The notes under the pieces were generated by a model. The model had not been told where the DNA came from and searched no databases. It worked only from the letters and a program-made list of their open reading frames with translations. Shown in pieces: positions 29,996 through 42,385 of a DNA stretch of 64,000 nucleotides. The number at the start of each line of letters is the position of its first letter. Position 1 is the stretch's first letter. This DNA is from Helichrysum umbraculigerum (taxonomy: Eukaryota > Streptophyta > Magnoliopsida > Asterales > Asteraceae): contig CATIUR010000005.1 of assembly GCA_949592205.1 (NCBI GenBank), positions 105,893,277-105,957,276 of the forward strand, read 5' to 3'. A program made the position numbers and the translations under genes.

Positions 29996-32398
29996 TGTAA
30001 CACCTGCTAAATTAGGATAATTATTCATGCCTAATTGATTGTAACTAGTTGTAATTAGTATGTAATAGGACTAATTGCAGACTCTATTTGTACATATATA
30101 AGGTGAATTATATATATATGTGTGTACTTACGCGATTTGGATTAATCGTACGAATTAACCGGACGGAGTCCGACACAGTTACTTGGACGTTGGTGATAGA
30201 AACTTACCTAAATAATGAGAACGTATTTTATTATGTAAAATACACAGCGAACAAACATTATTTATAATACCACGACGACAATTTAAATAATTTAACGAAT
30301 ACGTATTAAACGCGAGTTAAGAATTTTAATACTTCGACAAATGTTTTTATAATTAATTAATTTCAAGGTATTTCATTAAAACATTCCCGTCACCTTTTAA
30401 AAATATAACTGCTTGATATAATGCCTAAATGACGGAGAAAACGAACACCGCACGGAGCGCGGGGCGTACACTGAAAACGGTGGGGATCTCCCACCTAAAT
30501 CACCACTTTCCTTCTTTTTCCCCATTTTCATTTTCCATTCTCTCTCTCTCTTTCTTTTACTTTCAATCACCAAACCAATTTCATCACTAAAATCGCAAAA
30601 TAACACCACGAAACCTCGCCGAATCATACCACTCTTTTGGAGAAAAGTGACTACGACAACACGATCTACATTCCTATCTTTTCGGATTTTCTATCCGACA
30701 TTTTGTAAGTTTCCGATAAAACCCGAAACTCTCCGTTTTTGCTCATTTTTACGTTTTTATGGTTTATATATGCTTAAAATGTCCAAAAATGGGTTGGGTA
30801 AAAGATTTGGACCAAACGGAAGCTTTTCGACCGATTTTCCGGCCACCAAATTCCGATCAGACCGCTACGTCGCAGAGACGCTGGACTATCTGCGACGTAG
30901 CTCAAAACGTCGCATTGTGTGGCCAACGTCGCATTTAGCGACGTCGCGGCCTACGTCGCACAAAAAAATCCCAACGTCGCACTAGCGACGCAGCCTATTA
31001 CGTCGCATTAACTTGCGGACGTCGCACATAGCGACGTAGACTTTTACGTCGCAAACCGAACCTACGTCGCATTGATTTGCGAAGGTCGCATCATGCGACG
31101 TACCTCCCTACGTCGCACCCTACGTCGCATGCTACGTCGCATGCTACGTCGCACAAACCAGAACCTTGAAAAGTCAGATTTTACTAAGTGTCGAACTTAC
31201 ACAACTTCAAATACTTATGTCATACGACTTAACAAACGTCATAGAACATACTTTCAATTACAATTACACTAAATTGCGTTATAAATGATAACGCTTTGAA
31301 TCATTATTACAAACCGTCACCAACGGGCCATATTTGTTTTCAAACTACAAACGGATTACTAAACAAACACTTGGACATAATGAGTTGTGTAAACAACTAG
31401 CCTAGATGGTCTTGTGAGACATCTACTTACTTAACTTTATATGTTTAGGCATTTGAAGGTTACGGGTTCGGAGAACCTACGGTTGATATTATTTACTCGT
31501 TTATTGATATAAACGTACTTGCAAGGACTCAGGTGAGTCTTACGGCCCCACTTTTACTGTTTTATCTTATTGGGGGAGATACATGCTACTACTTTTTCCT
31601 TGAACACAAGTACTAAACTGTTTACTATACCAAACGAAATTGCATGAGTTTACTTACAAACAGAAGTCTCTCCATCATACATCGTTAGTTATGGACTTAA
31701 GCGCGAACAGTAGTTAATGGATCCATTAGGGAAATGACCCTCCCCACCCGGGGCAGTAGCGCTGCCACGTACCGATTTACACGTATAAACGGGTGACAAC
31801 TTATTCGTTACTGATGCTTGCTCACTTACGAGCATGTCACGGGAGCAAACATATTATTTACGGGTTAAGCTTCGATTATGAGCCTCATGGCAACGGTATA
31901 AACTTACTTACTTACATTTGCGGGATTGCAAATACTGGTTTACGATTTCTGGATTGAAATTGCTGATTTTACGCCTACGGGCATTACTGATGAAAGCTCG
32001 TGTTCAAAACTGATATTATTTACAAATCTGTGAGATTCACCAACCTTTTGGTTGACACTTTTTAGCATGTTTTCTCAGGTACCCGGATGGAGTAGGATTA
32101 CTCCAGGATTTTAGCTAGAGTCGCATGATTTCAACACAACTGCATTAACGGAGATTCTTAGCATTATCTTTTGTATATTACGATTATGTAATAGAATCTC
32201 CCGCCATACGCGTGGACTCTAGGGGAAACTACTTTTTGTATACGAAAACATTAAGTTTTCAAACATTATATCTATGGAATGTAACTAATTTACAAAACGT
32301 CTCATTTAGAGGTCGTTTGCTGTATATCTTGTGCTTTGTATATTGATTAGTAATACCCAAGTATGCTTCCGCAAATCACTAAATTTGGGGGTGTTACA
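29996..32398 (+). repeat. E4 3' LTR
   Basis: 2403 bp, TGTAACACC...GGTGTTACA, nearly identical to 21715-24119, with array at 30864-31152 and putative intron 31533-32078. Confidence 0.95.
30864..31152 (+). repeat. E4 3' LTR palindrome array
   Basis: Second copy of the ACGTCGC-type array, same length as in the 5' LTR. Confidence 0.8.
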
Positions 32399-32586
32399 GC
32401 CTGTATTAAAATGTTGTGTTTTGTGCGATTTCAGAGTGTTTTCAGTGATTTTTACCACAACGTCTACTTTTGAACCACTTTAAAGAATTTTAATAAATAA
32501 TCAATGTTTTGGAATGTTTTTACTAAAGAAAGGTCCAAAATGTGAGGAATAAAGCTTCTAAAAACATGACTTTTTACGTCACATCA
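32399..32586 (-). repeat. E3 5' LTR, end piece
   Basis: Starts with the second GCCTG copy, then continues the E3 LTR to its ACATCA terminus. It matches 10614-10801. The CAACC duplication follows at 32587-32591. Confidence 0.92.
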
Positions 32587-32630
32587 CAACCGTTCCCCGG
32601 TAGAACAATAGTCCAACCGGTTAAGTGTTC

Positions 32631-32646
32631 CCCGGCAGTGGCGCCA
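32631..32646 (-). other. E2 primer binding site
   Basis: Sense TGGCGCCACTGCCGGG, six bases inside the E2 LTR; Athila/Tat type. Confidence 0.75.
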
Positions 32647-32652
32647 AAAACT

Positions 32653-34287
32653 TGATGCGTGTGAAAGCATCTCATTTTATTATTTATAAAGTACAGGATA
32701 TACCAATCAATAATATCACACAACCAGGCAAGAATACCCGATCGGAATAGTATAGCTATGGTAAGTCCAGGTCGAACACAGGAACACATGAACAATTTTA
32801 TTTAATTAAATTGAAATTATTAATAAAGCAGTAAAATAGGGGTACGTTTTAGTTCCGTACGAACGTTCAAGATGAACTAAATAACCAAACCAACAACATA
32901 AAACAAGATAAGAGAAACAGATAAACAATCGGAGATAGACATGTAATTGCTTAGGTTCTTCCACTCAGATTCATATTATCCGGTTCATGTGTTTTGATTG
33001 TCTGATTGTGATTTCTTTTATATCAACTTAGATACTAATCAAAGAGTCAAAGTTGAATGTAAATTAGCCAATGTTCCGGGTCCAACTAATTTCTATAACC
33101 TAGGGTTCCACATTAAACATCGATCCGACGTCGCAAGAATTGTACTTTTCTATTGAGTGCTTCTCCCTAAATTATGCTTTAAGTATTCACGATTGATTAT
33201 GATTTATCCTCGCGGTATGACTCAACAATACCTACTAATAATCTCTTCTTAACTTGCTCATTTTAAATTGATTAGTTACTAGTCTCTTAACCTATCAGAC
33301 TCAACATATTTAGCAATGACTATAAACCTAGATTCATAATCATCAATAATCAATAACATCAAAGGAACTCAATCTCAATGACATTATCAACCACGTTAAG
33401 TAGTAACTAACAACCACCAACAATCAAGGTTCTACGGATAACATAACAATCTTCAATCAGTCAATTGATTCAAAACACAATTATAACCTTCAAACAATCA
33501 TAATCCAAGGTTATTAAACTAAACAATATACAATAACTCTAATCCATAATTCAATTATACAAAATCAGATTCATGATATCAAAACAAACACATAGACATG
33601 TTTAGAATTGAAATCGGAAAAAGATACGCAAACCGAATCGTGAACCGAATGAAGTAGAATCAATAGGATGATCCTAGCTTTTTCCGCCTCCAAACCGCCA
33701 TCGATTTGCCCCCAAAAATGAGGGAAAACCCTCTCCTTGTCGACTCTACAAACCCTAGCTAAAATATATCTCTTCTCTTCGTATGCAGAATATGGCCTCT
33801 ATTTATAGTTGAGCTGCCGCGAATTTAGCCGGCGGTCAAACTTGACTTTTCGTAGCCTCCAAACTTTCTAGAATGTTCCGTAGCCGATGTAGCTGATTTT
33901 TCATTTTAGCCGCCGGCTAAATCTTTCTCCAAAAGATCTGAATTTTTTATATGTTGTAGCCCTCTCTGTTAGCTAAATTCTCCAACTTGAATCACCCCAA
34001 TCGGAGTTCGTATGAGGAAGTTATGGCCAAAATACTAACGCATAGCCGAAAACTCAGCATTTACACTTTTCTTCCATTTTCAGCTCATCTTTCGTTCTCT
34101 TTCCGATTCAATCTTCTCTTGTCCATTGTTTTAGCAACTTTTCTGTTTCTTTTCGATCCAAGCTCCAATTAAACTCCTAAATGCAAATATGAACGAAATA
34201 AGTATCTTATTCATACAAAATGCATTAGAAACCTATCTTACAAAGGAGTAATTAGTACTACAATATAGTACATTTTGGCGTTTATCA
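32653..34287 (-). repeat. E2 5' LTR
   Basis: 1635 bp with + strand ends TGATGCG...TTTATCA (sense TGATAAACGCC...CGCATCA). A sense TATA box CTATAAATAG lies at 33799-33808, with two GC-rich inverted repeats upstream of it (33824-33840 and 33905-33921). The right flank begins ACTAC; the mate should be left of the window. Confidence 0.78.
33799..33921 (-). promoter_or_regulatory. E2 core promoter with palindromic upstream motifs
   Basis: TATA box CTATAAATAG (33799-33808). Upstream in sense are TTTAGCC-GCC-GGCTAAA (33905-33921, perfect 7-bp arms) and the related TTTAGCCGGCGG (33824-33835). Confidence 0.6.
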
Positions 34288-35420
34288 ACTACAATCGAAA
34301 ATATTGAGATTCACTCGTTATTTAAAACCCGTATGTATAACGTATAAAATATAAATGAGCGTCTAAACGATAGGATAAACGAACACGGATATAATACCAA
34401 GTTTGGAGACAAGATTTAAACAAAATCTTGCCTCCCTTTGTTTATTAAAAATCGGCCAACAAGATCCACCAATTGTGGATCTTGTTTCTTGACCTTAACC
34501 TCAAACCATCACCATAATCATCTCATTTCATCACCACTTCACTTATCTCTCTAAATCTCTCTCTAAATCGTCCTCTCTCTCTCTCTCTCTAAAACACTTC
34601 AAGAACACCAACTAATCATCAAGAAAAACACTATCAAAAGTTCTTGGATTACAAGAAGGTTTGAAGCAAAAACGTTCACCACAACGCTAGCTACGTTTCT
34701 ATCTTCACAGTTTCTAAAACCGACACTCGTAAGATCTTATCACCTTTCAAAACTACTTATAATATGTTCGTATACATGTTAGTATGTTCCTATGAGTAGT
34801 TAATGTCCAAATCATAAGCTCAAAAATGTTTTTCATAAACATATATACTTGAAAGTTTCTGTCTCACGAAATCAGTCTCACCAAATAAATTATATAAAAT
34901 CGTGTACACCAAATTAGACCTTGAAAAATATGCCAAAATTTCGTATGTTCATGGACTACAACTATCATGTTAAACATTTTCTCCAGAAACACACAGATTT
35001 TTCCAGAAAATTAGAATTGTGCACCACTGTCCGTTTTGGCCGAAAATGGAACTCACTTGTTTCTTGATTTTATTTACCTAAGTTAGAGACTCTAAAATTA
35101 ATGAGAAAAATTGTTAAAATACTAGACATATAGTAGAATATGTGTGATTTTTGGTGGATTTGATTTCTGGCTCAAATATGTCAAAAACGAGAGGCGAAAC
35201 AAACCGACAAAACCGAAAATATAACTTAAAGGCTGTTTTGGAATTATTTTAAAAACTGACACCTCGAGTTAACCCCGACACAAACCAATAATTTTTATGA
35301 ACTCTATGAACCATTTTAAGACTTGTGTAAAGGTCTCGTGTCAAACCGAGGTCGTTTGACCACAAACCCGTACTTGGAAAACACTAACAGTCGGTAGAGT
35401 CGCATAGGGCCAAACCCAAT

Positions 35421-35702
35421 TGTGACACTAAGCTTGTGTCGCTTAACAATCACGAATGTCGCATACTGCGACACTGACATTTAATGTCGCAATAATTCCG
35501 AATGTCGCGCATAGCGACACTGACCTTTGCGTCGCACTGAACCCGAATGTCGCATGCTGCGACACTATTACTTGTGTCACCAAATCACGAATGTCGCAAA
35601 CTGCGACACTAGCCCTAGTGTCGCAACACTTATAATTTCACCATTAAGCGACACTGACCTCAGTGTCGCAACTTATACCTAGTGTCGCACCTAGTGTCGC
35701 TA
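35421..35702 (+). repeat. E5 LTR palindrome array
   Basis: About 20 copies of TGTCGCA or GCGACA(C) in both orientations, ending with two direct copies of CTAGTGTCGC. Confidence 0.75.
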
Positions 35703-36073
35703 TTCACAGAATATTGAAAACTCATATTTTCACCAAGTGTCGAACTCTTACAACAACAACACTTTATACGAGGATAATCGTACATGATATACATATACCT
35801 TGATAAGTATACAATACAACGAAACCTATAATAATAATACTCTTGAATTATTATTACGAAAACTCACCAACGGGCCTTACATGTTTTCGAAACAAACAAA
35901 CAATCAAACATTTGGACATAACTAGTTGAATGGACAACTAGCGTGGATGTTCTGTTTAGACATCTACTTATCATTATAACCTTGCGCGTTTAGGAAGCCC
36001 GACAGGTTACAGTCTTCGGACAACATCACTTTGTACAACATCATAATGCTTGTTAGCAACGCATCAGACTTAG

Positions 36074-36478
36074 GTGAGTCTCATAGCCCCTCATTTTACT
36101 GTTTTTAACCCAGGGGTAGGAATACATGCTTGTTTTGTTTTACATGTGAACGCAAGTATCAAAATATTGCTATATACTGCATGAGTTGTTTTCTTTAATC
36201 ATTTTAAGTCCTCTAGCATAGTTTGGTAATACTTTTTATCATTTGTTCATACGAGTGTAGATTAGGCACTCGCAGGGAGGTAGCCCCGATCAGGAACTTG
36301 ATTGTGATCCTGACACCTCATTTAAGCTCAGACTATGTGCTCATGGCAGTAATATACACTTATTTATTTGCTTGGTTGCAAATCATTATACTAAATCTTG
36401 TGGTTCATACATTATATTTATTCATACAAACCTTTGAGCTCACAAGCTTTTAGCTGACCTTTTAGCATGTATTCTCAG
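36074..36478 (+). other. E5 putative LTR intron
   Basis: Donor CTTAG|GTGAGTCTCA, acceptor TATTCTCAG|GTACTC; 405 bp, same position relative to the array as in E4. Confidence 0.5.
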
Positions 36479-36769
36479 GTACTCAGCATCAGTAGGTCTG
36501 CTCAGGATATTATATAGCTCGAGTCGCATACAAACATCAGGAGATTTTCCTGCATTATTATATTTTGTAAAAGTAGTAATGCCATAGAATCTCTCCGATA
36601 GGGTACCGAGCTTTTGTAAACATTATAACTATTGTAAACTTTATTACAATCAATGTATTTTTGTAAACGACACATGTAAATGTCGTTCATTACATCTTTG
36701 TGCCATGATTGCCGGATTGGTCGCGCCCCGACCCAATTCGCTTCCGCACAGAAACTTGGGGGTGCGACA

Positions 36770-37119
36770 ATGATGATGATGATGATGATGGTGGCTCGTG
36801 GTGGCTGTGGTGGTGTTTGTTGGTGGTTGTTGGTTGTTGTTTTTTGCTGATTAGAGAGAGAGAGTAGAGATATAGAGAGAGAGAGAGAGAGATAAGGTTG
36901 GTGAAAATGAAATGAAAATGAAATGGAGAGGAGGGAGTATATGGGAATTCTTGGGCCGGTTTTGGGAAGGGCTTGGGGCTGGGCTTGGGCCGGCCCAAAC
37001 GGGTCTCGGGTTCGCGTATTTCGTTCCCCAAATTTGTGTTCGTTACGTGGTCGGTTAATCGCAATACGCGTATTTTAACGTTAAATCGTCGAACGTTAAA
37101 TTTCTTCGTTTTAGTTAAC

Positions 37120-37150
<31 letters not shown>

Positions 37151-37552
37151 TTTATCTTTAGTTGAAATAATATTTTGAAATACTTTATTTAATATCTCCA
37201 AAATATTTGTCGGATTTCGTTTGATCATCGGGTTCGATTTGCGCGTTCATTTTGCGTACGTTACGTTTATTACAAAATGTAATAGTTTTCGTATATTATT
37301 ATACAATAATAATATAAAGTAAATAACGACTATTTTACTACGAAATAGGTTTACGTTACTTATGAAAATATGTCACCAATGTCCAGGTAAGTCGGAATCC
37401 ATCCGATTATTTCGCGTAATTACAATTAATTACGTACGTGTATATATACATATATACAAATAGTTACAAGTAATTAGCCTAATATAGAACTAAATACATG
37501 TAATAACGTTATGATCAAGTACAAATGATGGCCTAAATTGACGGGTGTCACA
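36770..37552 (-). repeat. E6: chromovirus LTR fragment, minus orientation
   Basis: The sense strand starts TGTGACACCCGTCAATTTAGG at its right end and runs 783 bp to a GAT/GTG microsatellite where E5 interrupts it. It carries a TA repeat (37121-37144) and a GA tract (36855-36892), as in the E1 LTR. The rest should be left of the window. Right flank CTTAA. Confidence 0.68.
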
Positions 37553-38936
37553 CTTAAGGATAACATATACGTGGTTCACCATGATTTAGGATAGCGTTTT
37601 GTTGGAATGATGATTATTGGGGACACATTCGGCTAATAGACAAATAAACTTAGGTGTAAACACTAGGACCCTACTTATTTAGTTCCGGTTCTAAAATTAG
37701 TATGTCACTGAGTACCTAGGCTATCATGATTCTGATCAGAATAGGTTGCTCAACCCCCCAACACTGCCCTTGTGATGGAACAGTGACCCTTGCTCAACTG
37801 GCCCACTTACGGAACAATGAGTCTCGGGAGTTAACTCCGGGGTGCATGCATGAGGTAACAAACTGCCATTAAGGATACTCTGACCGTTCTTAACACCTGA
37901 ATTTAAATGTTATTACCTAATTATGTACTGGTGGTTAACTTTGTTATTCTAAACTGTCAGTTAAGTGGAATTAAGCGGTTTAAGCATCTTAGACTACTGT
38001 CGAGTCTTCGCTTTCTTTTCAGAAATCCTTATTCAAACATTTTAAGCTCAAGTACTTCCGTCATGAATTAGACCCTCCTTTACAATCAGTCATTCATCCC
38101 TAGGTATACTTACGGTGTATAGTGCATTAAGTATTATCACAGCATGTATAATTCTAAGTATACTCACGGTGTACGGTACTTTTAAGGTTTAACATTTCCA
38201 CAACTTTATGTATCCTAGACCATGTTCTAGAAGGGTGGCTTTTAGGTAATTCACGATGAGATAATCCTACGGTATTTCCTTAGCTTCCACGTATTTGTAC
38301 TTCACATGAGGTGTTTCCAACGCTATACGAAGTACACTGCCATTTTACGGAGTCTCATAGCTTCAAACTGTAACAGAGGTAACTATGTTTACGTAGTATT
38401 AGGGTTTGCAAAGTCCTATTCTAAGGGAAATAGTCACGTAAAAGACTGAAAAGGGTGAATGATTAAGTCTATATTCAGAATAAGCTTAGACTGATAACAA
38501 AGTATAACAACTCCCATTTATATAGATAGAGAATTAATGTAATTCTTAACTATCTAAATCATAGCAACCATACAATTACTACTCACAAAGTATACCAATA
38601 AACATTTCTAACATTAATAAATCACAAACATAAAACAAGAACATTATGACAAATTAATAATAGAAAGGATAGATAATACCAATACGTATTGCGAGCAGAA
38701 TAACAGCTTGTATTTCTTCAAACATTATCCAAGCATTACAAACGCGAGCCTTTACTAATTATATTACATTACTATTACTAATCTAAAAATAAAGAAAAGA
38801 AAAGGATTCTCTCCTAATCTTCCCACTAGTTCCAAGGGTTAAACCCTAGAGAGAAACTAGAGAGACAAAGTGAAAGAGAGAAAATGAAGAATGAGAAATG
38901 AGGTGATGGTGTGAAGGTGTGAGGTGTGGAGGCTCT

Positions 38937-38946
38937 CTATTTATAG
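38937..38946 (-). promoter_or_regulatory. E7 LTR TATA box
   Basis: CTATAAATAG on the sense strand, about 85 bases downstream of the palindrome array, as in E3. Confidence 0.65.
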
Positions 38947-39029
38947 GCAACTGAAGAATGCAAGCATACAAGCACCGAAGCACAAGATACAAGACACAAA
39001 AGCAAAAGAAAATCACACAGGCATCCCCA

Positions 39030-39120
39030 GGGCCATACATGGCCTTGTTAGGGCTGTACACGGTCATAATAGGGCCTTACACGGCCTAAACCAAGCCGTA
39101 CACGACCTGGTTGGTGGCCA
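39030..39120 (-). repeat. E7 U3 palindrome array
   Basis: Diverged units such as GGCCATACATGGCC, AGGGCTGTACACGG and AAGCCGTACACGAC. Same place as the E3 array but a different core (GTACAC versus GTATAC). Confidence 0.65.
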
Positions 39121-39625
39121 TGTGTTTTCTTCAGCTTTTCCTCTTTGCTTCGAATGGCCGTATCTCCTTCGTTCCTTGTCTGTTTGATCCGATTCTTTTG
39201 TCCACGATCTTGTAATTCCGTTACACTTCTAATGATGCTAATTTGGTAGAAATTGGAGGTGTATAGCCTAGGCATGTGCAGAATACTTCTCGGGGTCTTC
39301 GGATGCATTGTTCGGCTTGTAACTTTCTCGTCCTTGATCCAAATTGAGATTTCTCTATATCCACGCTCTCGTAATCTCCATAGCTATAAAATAAGATAGG
39401 TTTGAGGCCTTGGTATGGAGTTTTCAGTCTATTTGAAGTGTTGCTCAATTTGGTGCCTATTTCGGTTAGTTTTCCGACCTTTTTGCATGATTTTTGAAAG
39501 ACCGAAAAGTTAATATCTTTCTAACAAAAGTTGATTAATAATGATGATTTTAAGATGTATTTGTTAGAAAAGAGCTAAATATGAGACAAAATGTACGTAA
39601 AAATGTGACTTTTTACGCTACATCA

Positions 39626-39858
39626 ATTCCTTCTAGTTAAAGAGGTTGTTGAAATTTAAGATTAATAAGTGAAGTAGAGATGCTTTATATGTAGTACAGA
39701 TTAAAGATAAAGATATATATTATTGTTTCAATACAAACAATCAATCTACATATAATATTATAGTAATTCGTAGAAAAACTAGTTGCACAAATAATCAATC
39801 AAGATAAGGAAATCATAAATATGCAAAACATACTATCACTTCTTCAATCAAAGGATTT
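39626..39858. other. Flanking DNA, unassigned
   Basis: 233 bases of AT-rich sequence between E7 and the solo LTR. No gene or repeat recognised. Confidence 0.5.
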
Positions 39859-40803
39859 TGTAACACCCTAAAATCTGAGGTATTATTTTAATAAACGTAA
39901 AAGTATTGATTATGAATTGTTATTATTATTTGTGTAAAAATAATAATAACTGTGATCAGTTTTTAAGTTCCAGACAATAATAATTACGGGAAGTAAAATT
40001 TAAAAAAACACATACATATCCATATATACGTACGTACGCTTACATACATATCCATATTTCATTTCAAACACTTCCAGAAATAAACAGAAAGAAAGGAAGA
40101 ACGTAGGGAGCAAGGAGAAAACAAGAATCAAGTCTCCAAACACCAAATTAAAGCTAGAGAACTCAAATTCTTCATCGATTAATCATTCCTAACTTGAGGT
40201 AATCACAATTCTTGGTTAATTCTAACTTAGAAAATGAGTTTTAAGGGGGTTTGAGAAATTGATCATTTCTAAAACGAAATTAAGGTGGGTTATGATTGAA
40301 TTGTAGTGTAAAAGTGTAGAAACTAGTGTTAATAAATGGATAGTTTAAATTGTGTTCATTAGTGATTATGGTGGGTTTTGTTTAAATGATTATGAATTGT
40401 TGTTAATTCACCCTAATTACTAGTTAGAGATGTTGTTAGAAGTGTTAAAGGAGTGATTTGAGTAATCAAACATGGTAGTTATTTATAATCATGAAAGTGA
40501 GACGATTGTGAGGTAGTAATTCAAGTAATTAAACACTCGGATTTATTATGATTATGAAAAGTGAGGTTGTTGATATAATTAAAGTAATGAAAGATTAGAA
40601 GTTAATATGATCATGTAAAGTAAAGTTATATTTAGTTGATCAAAAGTCAACTCATGAGGGTAAAGGATTGATAATGATGATTAGTTGATTTTGATCATCG
40701 CTTGATGCTAAATGTGTTACATTGATATGTTATATGATAGGTGATCAAAAGACATAGCATCCCTAATCAAGTGTTAAATCGCATAATTGCGTAAAAAGCA
40801 AAG

Positions 40804-41420
40804 GTGAGTGATATAGGGGTTAAATGGGTAATGATTGTGTGATTCCGGATTGCTTTCGAGCAAGAGGTTCATACAATCAAGTGGAATATGGCTTGTTTCT
40901 TATCTTGTTTCTAGTTGTTGATTATTTATGATGTTGTTATGGCACGTTATGTTGAATACGTGCTAGATGATTAGTGTTGACAGAACTTGTTGATATGTGG
41001 AAGATTATGTGGAATTATGTGGAATGAGCATTTGTAGATATTTGTTGTTGATCAGATCGCTAACTTATGTTAGCATAGAGTTGTTTACGAATATGTGATT
41101 TGCACATCATGTTGCCTTAGTATGCATACTGTCGTGGTATGGTACTAAGTAATGTTGCATTAATATGCATACTGTCGTGGTATGGTATTAAGTGATGTTG
41201 ATTTAGCATGCATATCGACGTGGTATGGTGCTAAGTGATTATTAGCCGCGGATCCGCATAGAGAACAGAGTAATCTCTACAATTGCTCAGTAGTTATCTG
41301 TCTAAGAAAATATGTGTTGTTAATATTTGCTATGTCTTGTTTCAGTGTTGAATTATTCATTTAATTGCTCGTATGCTCACTAAGTGTTTTGCTTACCCCT
41401 TCAGTTGTTTTATGTTGTAG
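40804..41420 (+). other. Solo LTR putative intron
   Basis: Donor CAAAG|GTGAGTGATA and acceptor TATGTTGTAG|GTG; 617 bp. Confidence 0.4.
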
Positions 41421-42227
41421 GTGTAATGGTTCGTTTGAACCAAATGGCTATAATACGTAGATCGTGGTTGCAAGAAAGTAGCGTGGATACGGAGCTTGCT
41501 TTTATGGTTAGACAAGCTCATCCTTCTTTTGAATTTTCGTTGTGTTTATCACTTGTATAAATCGCCCAAACATCACAATTTGGAGTCAAGTTGTTGGTTA
41601 AATATGAAGTTTATGATATTGGTAACATAGTACCTTTGACTTTGGAAAGTCAAAGAGGAAAGTAGTAAATTCGTATTGTTGTTAGTGTATCGTGGAAGTC
41701 AAAGTGAATGATAACTATGTAAATTGTCATGTTTTGATGATAACTGAGAAGTCATGTAGTTATGGAGTAATTTTGGATAAATTGTGGTTAGATTGTCAAA
41801 AGTCAACTTGGGTATTGGTTGACATGTTGAAATCTGATGTGAAGTTATTGATTTGTTGTTAGTCTTGTTAATGGGTCAAAAAGGTGCCTAAACGGGTCAC
41901 TAATTGGTCCATATGTTAGAATGAGTTGAAGTATAGATGGACATTATTGATTATTGATTTCGGAGTTAAAATGGTATTAGAAAAATGTTGGTAAAAAAAG
42001 GGTGTGGTTTGGAAACTTAGTTAGTTGCAAAAATGGTCCAAAGTGACCATAATTTGGATCCACGTCCGATTTCTTCTTTAGTGTGAATTTTGAAAAAGTG
42101 TAAAAAGGGAAACCTTTATTTTATTGTAGTGGAAGTGTCTGCAAAATTTCAGGTCCTAACTATTTACGAGTCAAAAGTTATGCACGTTCAAAATTCGTTA
42201 AAATGCAAAGAGTGCTGCAGGGATGAA

Positions 42228-42385
42228 CTACCCGGCTGGTGGTGTTTGTACCCGGCTGCTAAATGGGTGTACCCGGCGAGTACAAGGAGTACCCAGATGG
42301 TAAAATGTGTTCAAAATGAGGTCTTGGTTTTGTTAGTGGAAAATGCTTTATACTCGGCTGGTGGAGCAAGTACCCGGCGGGTACC
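42228..42385 (+). repeat. Solo LTR palindrome array (GTACCCGG type)
   Basis: About six copies of GTACCCGGC(G/T)GGTAC-like motifs at irregular spacing, the most GC-rich stretch of this LTR. Confidence 0.6.

Larger units (their letters stand above)
21715..32398 (+). mobile_element. E4: intact young chromovirus (probably Tekay)
   Basis: A complete 10,684-bp plus-strand element: LTR 21715-24119, PBS, leader, accessory ORF, one uninterrupted gag-pro-pol-chromodomain frame, PPT, LTR 29996-32398. The flanks are perfect GCCTG duplications. I found only about four substitutions and one 2-bp CT-repeat change between the LTRs. Every component needed for autonomous movement is visible. It lies inside the E3 5' LTR. 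Confidence 0.95.
8385..32586 (-). mobile_element. E3: Athila-lineage element, interrupted by E4
   Basis: A full-length minus-strand element with LTRs 8385-10801 and 19450-32586 (the latter split by E4), PBS, a single gag-pro-pol frame with three stops, a 3' ORF remnant and a PPT. Athila is indicated by the Gag start, DLGAS protease, FMDD RT, TGGCGCC PBS and long 3' untranslated region. It is flanked by CAACC on both sides. LTRs differ at more sites than those of E4, as nesting requires. Confidence 0.9.
7009..34287 (-). mobile_element. E2: Athila/Tat-type element, 5' part only, interrupted by E3
   Basis: Only the 5' end of a minus-strand element lies here: LTR 32653-34287, PBS 32631-32646, then leader 32587-32630 continuing at 8379 and running down to 7009. 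E3 interrupts it at CAACC (present at 8380-8384 and 32587-32591), and E1 bounds it at 7008. Coding regions and the 3' LTR should lie left of the window. Lineage is assigned from the TGGCGCC-type PBS and LTR ends TGATGCG...TTTATCA, and is less certain than for E3. Confidence 0.7.
34288..36769 (+). repeat. E5: chromovirus LTR, right part only
   Basis: Plus-oriented LTR lacking its first several hundred bases because E2 inserted in it. CT-rich leader tract at about 34550-34595, GTGTCGC-type array 35421-35702, putative intron 36074-36478, end GGGGGTGCGACA at 36769. It is followed by E6 sequence rather than a PBS, so it is a 3' LTR or solo LTR. The left part should be left of the window. Confidence 0.72.
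37553..39625 (-). repeat. E7: Athila-type LTR fragment
   Basis: Related to but diverged from the E3 LTR: shared motifs around 38275-38360 (TTTGTACTTCACATGAGGTG and ATTTTACGG), TATA box CTATAAATAG in sense at 38937-38946, a palindrome array (39030-39120) and the terminus TTTTTACGCTACATCA at 39625. No PPT complement follows, so this is the element's 5' LTR end facing flanking DNA. The left end is missing through the E6 insertion. Confidence 0.68.

Noticed and set aside
36690..37161. Low-complexity frames at the E5/E6 junction
   Set aside because: They run through microsatellites and LTR ends with no conserved features.
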